From a virus: DNA of 24,924 bases. The DNA lies in IMG/VR virus record IMGVR_UViG_3300030047_000119, positions 1-24,924 of that record; one strand, written 5' to 3'. The position numbers and the translations under genes are program-made. Below, one piece after another: positions 21,973-24,924 of this stretch. The notes under the pieces are model-generated. The model searched no databases. It saw only the letters and a list, made by a program, of their open reading frames with translations, and was not told the DNA's origin. Each line of letters starts with the position of its first letter. The first letter of the stretch is position 1.

Positions 21973-22308
21973 CTATTTAATAGGATAAACGACGTGACCT
22001 GAAACCTCAGACCCGCCGAACGTGCCGCCAACGAAAGCCCCCGAAGCCCCAGGGATCGCAAAACTTGACCCATAACTACGAGTCGTTGTTATGGTTTGGG
22101 ACGCGATGCCATGGGGGGTCCTAAACGCGTCGGCGGTTGTTTTTATACCCGCCCCGGCGTTGACCGATACCGACGTATTTGAACCGCCAGCGATATTGGA
22201 GCCAACTGAGGACGCGACCCCGAAATCAAACGCGGCGTTATGAGCGTCGGCCGGCGCATAAACAACCGCCAGGGATAACAAAAGACAGACTAACGAGATA
22301 ATTTTCAT
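21973..22308 (-). CDS. Exported Gly/Ser-rich protein, 111 aa
   Basis: Residues 1-22 form a signal peptide (MKIISLVCLLLSLAVVYAPA then DAHN); GGAG lies 7 bases before the ATG. The Cys at position 8 lies inside the hydrophobic core and is not followed by a lipobox, so it is not an obvious lipoprotein. The mature part is Gly, Ser, Thr and Ala-rich (VASSVGSNIAGGSNTSVSVNAGAGIKT) with little charge and alternating beta-type sequence, ending SEVSGHVVYPIK. It precedes the four-cysteine protein by 10 bases, so the two are probably made together and may interact outside the membrane. I recognise no family and no enzymatic motif. Confidence 0.7.
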   Translation of the reverse strand: MKIISLVCLLLSLAVVYAPADAHNAAFDFGVASSVGSNIAGGSNTSVSVNAGAGIKTTADAFRTPHGIASQTITTTRSYGSSFAIPGASGAFVGGTFGGSEVSGHVVYPIK

Positions 22309-22369
22309 TTTAATGCTCCAAAGTTTAAAGTTGAGTTTTTTACTGCGAATTAATTACAACACAGACTGA

Positions 22370-24268
22370 TTATTGAGTAAAACTATTAATTGTTTTAGCG
22401 GCGGTGGAAATGTACCAATTATAATTCAGATCAGCCGGTAATGAATCCGGCAATGTCATCAGCGGTCGGCAAGTTTCAGACAGTGAAACCAGATTACCCG
22501 CTTTAGTTTGAATATGGCCGGTTGAAGTGGTTGAATAATACCAACGAACGACTTTACCTAGATATTCATAACGGGCCGCCAATGCCGTTAAAAGATCGTT
22601 ATAGTCGTTTATCCCGTATTGTTCACACAACGACGCGGCCAGCTTTTTAGATGGTTTTTTAGGGATCGGTGGATAGTTTGAGAAATAACCGCCCCCCGGC
22701 CCTGTAGCATCCCAGGATCCGGCAACCTTGCGAACCGAAACAAATTGCCGGATATCTTTACAGTTATAAACGGTTAAAGCGATCGGTGTTTGATTAGTTA
22801 AATATTCGATGATAGCAATATTAACAATATTGGCCGTCGGTGAGGGCCAGGAACCCCCAACCGGTTCAGGCGGCGCAAAACAGCCTTTTAACTTAACGGA
22901 TCCGTCGGTTTTAATTGCAATATAATTGTTAACGTCTCGGGAGTAAACGGCGGTGTATTCTGTTTCTTCTATTTCAAAGCCGGTTAATTTTTCCCAATTT
23001 TTAATGATATCGTAGACCAGCCACAACATTGCATTATCAACGTTTAACACTATTCCGTCAGTATTTGCCGAAATAACCGAAATCCCACAAAGTTCGAGAG
23101 TTTCAATTAACATTAATATTGCTAATTGCCCAGTTAACGTAACTTGTATTAATTCGGTTGGAGCGTAGAAAATAGAATACTTTGAGCCTAATTTACCGAA
23201 TGTCCCATTAAGCACGATTTTCAACATATCAGCTTGTTTTTTATCGCCGCTATGTTTTGCGGTGATCCTGGTATCACGCCAACCCCTATATATTGGCATA
23301 AAATCACCTTTTAATTGGATCGGTTCAATATCATTATTTATCATAATAGCGGGGTAATAACTGGCTACATCAAAATCTTTTAACGACCGCGTATCAGTTT
23401 TATGATAACTAACATTAGTTTCTTTTGAGTGTAACCCCCCAATGCCCATTTGATAACAGGTTGATCCGATTTTTAAATCATAATCACTTAACGCTTTAGG
23501 AAGATCAACCGCCCCGCTTTTACTTATAACAAAAGGGTTTGTTAATAATTCTAGGATTGGGAGCGAGTGAAATTTAACCCAGTCGGGTGGGCGATAATAA
23601 AACTCCAATCCGACTGGGTAACTAGGCGTAGCTGTTTTTTTGTTCAATTCATGTTTGAAAACTGATTCAGCAATTTGAGCATCAGATTTTGACCGGAGAT
23701 CCATGCCGTATTTATCCCCCATAGCGGCGCGGAGTTTTATTTGAGGTTTGAATTTTTCGTAAGCCTCCCGCGTTATACGTAAATCGTTGTAACAATATTC
23801 ACGAAGTAAAAAAGTTTCTACAAAATTTAAACGATTTGTCGGGTTAAATGGTAGATCCTGCAATGTTTTAGTATGCAGTTTTCCCCCGTACATTTTCAGG
23901 CTATTTTGACCCGGTAGCAATTCGATCAAGTCTATATGATCTAAATTAAAATTATCCTTAATACCCCAGTTTCTTAATAAATCCCAATGGCACACCCCGT
24001 ACACGATAAGGTCGTCGGATGCCCCTTTCAATTGTTCGTTAGTGCAACCAGCTAGAGCGAGCTTTAATATTGGCAAGTCGTAAGAGATCCCGTTAAAAGA
24101 TATCAAGGTATATTGTTTAAGGGCAGCAAGTAACCCGACAGTATCCAATGTCTCATTTTCAAAACGTTCAAAATATTGGCCATCGTCAAAAGCACATAAG
24201 AAATAATTTGGGTAAACTTCAATATCAAAACATTTTGTTAACGGATAATTTAGCACATCATTTTCCAT
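22370..24268 (-). CDS. Family B DNA polymerase with 3'-5' exonuclease
   Basis: 632 residues with a full set of motifs. Exonuclease: Exo I FDIE (Asp15, Glu17), Exo II NGISYD (Asn59, Asp64), Exo III YCYND (Asp162). Polymerase: motif A DVASYYP (Asp300), motif B KIVLNGTFG (Lys350 to Gly358), motif C SANTDG (Asp404), and a KLKG segment at 459-462. Motifs A and B are only 50 residues apart and B and C 54 apart, so the TPR1 and TPR2 insertions that define protein-primed polymerases are missing. It would be the replicative, proofreading enzyme of the phage. AGGGG precedes the ATG. The first residue of the motif C Asp pair is Asn402, a variant seen in some phage enzymes. P22 itself has no polymerase gene. 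Confidence 0.93.
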   Translation of the reverse strand: MENDVLNYPLTKCFDIEVYPNYFLCAFDDGQYFERFENETLDTVGLLAALKQYTLISFNGISYDLPILKLALAGCTNEQLKGASDDLIVYGVCHWDLLRNWGIKDNFNLDHIDLIELLPGQNSLKMYGGKLHTKTLQDLPFNPTNRLNFVETFLLREYCYNDLRITREAYEKFKPQIKLRAAMGDKYGMDLRSKSDAQIAESVFKHELNKKTATPSYPVGLEFYYRPPDWVKFHSLPILELLTNPFVISKSGAVDLPKALSDYDLKIGSTCYQMGIGGLHSKETNVSYHKTDTRSLKDFDVASYYPAIMINNDIEPIQLKGDFMPIYRGWRDTRITAKHSGDKKQADMLKIVLNGTFGKLGSKYSIFYAPTELIQVTLTGQLAILMLIETLELCGISVISANTDGIVLNVDNAMLWLVYDIIKNWEKLTGFEIEETEYTAVYSRDVNNYIAIKTDGSVKLKGCFAPPEPVGGSWPSPTANIVNIAIIEYLTNQTPIALTVYNCKDIRQFVSVRKVAGSWDATGPGGGYFSNYPPIPKKPSKKLAASLCEQYGINDYNDLLTALAARYEYLGKVVRWYYSTTSTGHIQTKAGNLVSLSETCRPLMTLPDSLPADLNYNWYISTAAKTINSFTQ

Positions 24269-24286
24269 AATAACCCCTGTAAAAGC

Positions 24287-24306
24287 GGGCAGGTATCACC
24301 CTGCCC
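24287..24306 (-). terminator. Weak attenuator-like hairpin before the polymerase gene
   Basis: GGGCAGG (24287-24293) pairs with CCTGCCC (24300-24306), 6-base loop. Read on the minus strand the hairpin is followed by GCTTTTA, a short U-run, and lies between the 161-aa gene and the polymerase. It could lower read-through into the polymerase. Confidence 0.5.
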
Positions 24307-24313
24307 TATTAGA

Positions 24314-24799
24314 TTATATCATGAAGCCGGATAACCGTAACGCGTCGTCAGTCCAACCGCTTGCAATGTACTGTTCATAAGTATAAGCAGCGGCGGTCGT
24401 CATTTGTTTAGCCGGTGGCGGTGCAGGGTGCGGGGCGGGTGGTGGTGGCGGTGGATCCATTGAAGCGGCGGTTTGGGCTTGCATAGGGGCCGGAGCGTTT
24501 ACTTGGTGAGTAGTTATAACCGGTGCGGCCGCGACGTTGGGCGGTATAACCAGAGATTCAATGTTAATGGTGTTTACGTCAATAGTGTTAACTATACGGC
24601 CGTCAGGATGATAACCAACGAAAACAACCGCCAGCGGGTTAATAAATACCCCCGGCGTATGTGAACGCGCCCCCGGCTTCATGACATTGGCAGCTACGGA
24701 AACTTGAACCGCTACAAAATCCCCCGGCATGATAGCATCAGGTTGAGTTAACATTTGGCGTTTGAGATCACATAACAACGGGGCCCATGATTGAGACAT
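24314..24799 (-). CDS. Polyproline linker protein in the replication region, 161 aa
   Basis: Residues 1-95 form a beta-rich domain (PGDFVAVQVSVAANVMKPGAR, GVFINPLAVVFVGYHPDGRIV) that could bind nucleic acid or protein. Residues 96-137 are an Ala/Pro linker with DPPPPPPAPHPAPPP. The end, TYEQYIASGWTDDALRLSGFMI, is a compact helical tail of the type found at the C-terminus of phage proteins next to replication genes (from memory, a (I)xAGWTDxxLxxxGxM phrase). The linker-plus-short-tail design recalls SSB-like proteins whose tails dock partners, but no OB fold can be claimed. It lies directly upstream of the polymerase and shares its operon. Function unknown. Confidence 0.68.
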   Translation of the reverse strand: MSQSWAPLLCDLKRQMLTQPDAIMPGDFVAVQVSVAANVMKPGARSHTPGVFINPLAVVFVGYHPDGRIVNTIDVNTINIESLVIPPNVAAAPVITTHQVNAPAPMQAQTAASMDPPPPPPAPHPAPPPAKQMTTAAAYTYEQYIASGWTDDALRLSGFMI

Positions 24800-24801
24800 T
24801 G

Positions 24802-24924
24802 TTATGATCCAATTACCAGGGTGGCCGTGTTGATCGCATGGCCGTTTTCCGACGGTGTTTGGTATGGTTGAATCCCCATCCTTAATTTTCCAGCTAAAAG
24901 CGGGCGTATTGATGACACCAGGAT
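24802..24924 (-). CDS. C-terminal end of an unidentified gene (partial at right edge)
   Basis: Open from the right edge on the minus strand to a TAA at 24804-24802: the last 40 residues, ending GHAINTATLVIGS. The stop is 2 bases before the ATG of the 161-aa gene, so it is the preceding gene of the same operon. The fragment is too short to identify. Confidence 0.6.
   Translation of the reverse strand: MLVSSIRPLLAGKLRMGIQPYQTPSENGHAINTATLVIGS

Noticed and set aside
1-24924. tRNA, rRNA, CRISPR array, insertion sequence or attachment site
   Set aside because: No cloverleaf, spacer-repeat array, transposase or integrase with flanking repeats was found on either strand by reading.

Overview
The window is a contiguous piece of a tailed dsDNA phage (or prophage) genome with a P22-like podovirus virion module. 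The inference rests on the order terminase - portal - scaffold - coat - gp4 - gp10 - ejection proteins - tailspike, and on recognisable family features in most of them. A T4-type lysozyme, a single-TM holin candidate and Sec signal peptides point to a Gram-negative host. I cannot name the host. There is no integrase, repressor, tRNA, rRNA or CRISPR in the window, so lifestyle is open.

Plus strand, 1-21128 (late region): the C-terminal end of the large terminase subunit, the portal, a tiny membrane protein, the scaffold, a 67-aa protein, and then the coat gene behind its own well-formed sigma70-type promoter and a leader hairpin. These are followed by a 36-aa Lys-rich peptide, a 63-aa acidic protein, the gp4-like tail adaptor, a 154-aa beta-rich protein, a 649-aa SGNH-esterase virion protein, the gp10-like stabilisation protein, a 139-aa relative of the 154-aa protein, and a cupin-like protein. 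Four probable ejection/internal proteins come next: a 22-residue-repeat protein, a Pro/Gln-rich protein with a 14-residue HP repeat, a helical protein, and a lytic-transglycosylase fusion. The strand ends with a tail fibre/spike, the lysis genes (lysozyme plus two small holin candidates) and a secreted modular pectate lyase (signal peptide, CARDB, Ig-like, PL1 beta-helix). A strong intrinsic terminator closes the late region at 21149-21171.

Minus strand, 21180-24924: transcription converges on that terminator. Reading in the direction of transcription there is the end of an unidentified gene, a polyproline protein of 161 aa, a family B DNA polymerase with 3'-5' exonuclease, then a compact cassette of two exported proteins and two tiny proteins (41 and 48 aa).

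The most interesting aspect is the pairing of a carbohydrate-esterase-type SGNH protein in the tail cluster with a host-exportable pectate lyase at the end of the lysis cassette. This looks like a phage-encoded system for attacking an esterified uronic-acid polysaccharide (capsule, biofilm or plant pectin). Other points of note are a promoter whose -10 box sits in the loop of a perfect inverted repeat, the 66-bp repeat architecture of an ejection protein, and the minus-strand exported/membrane cassette.
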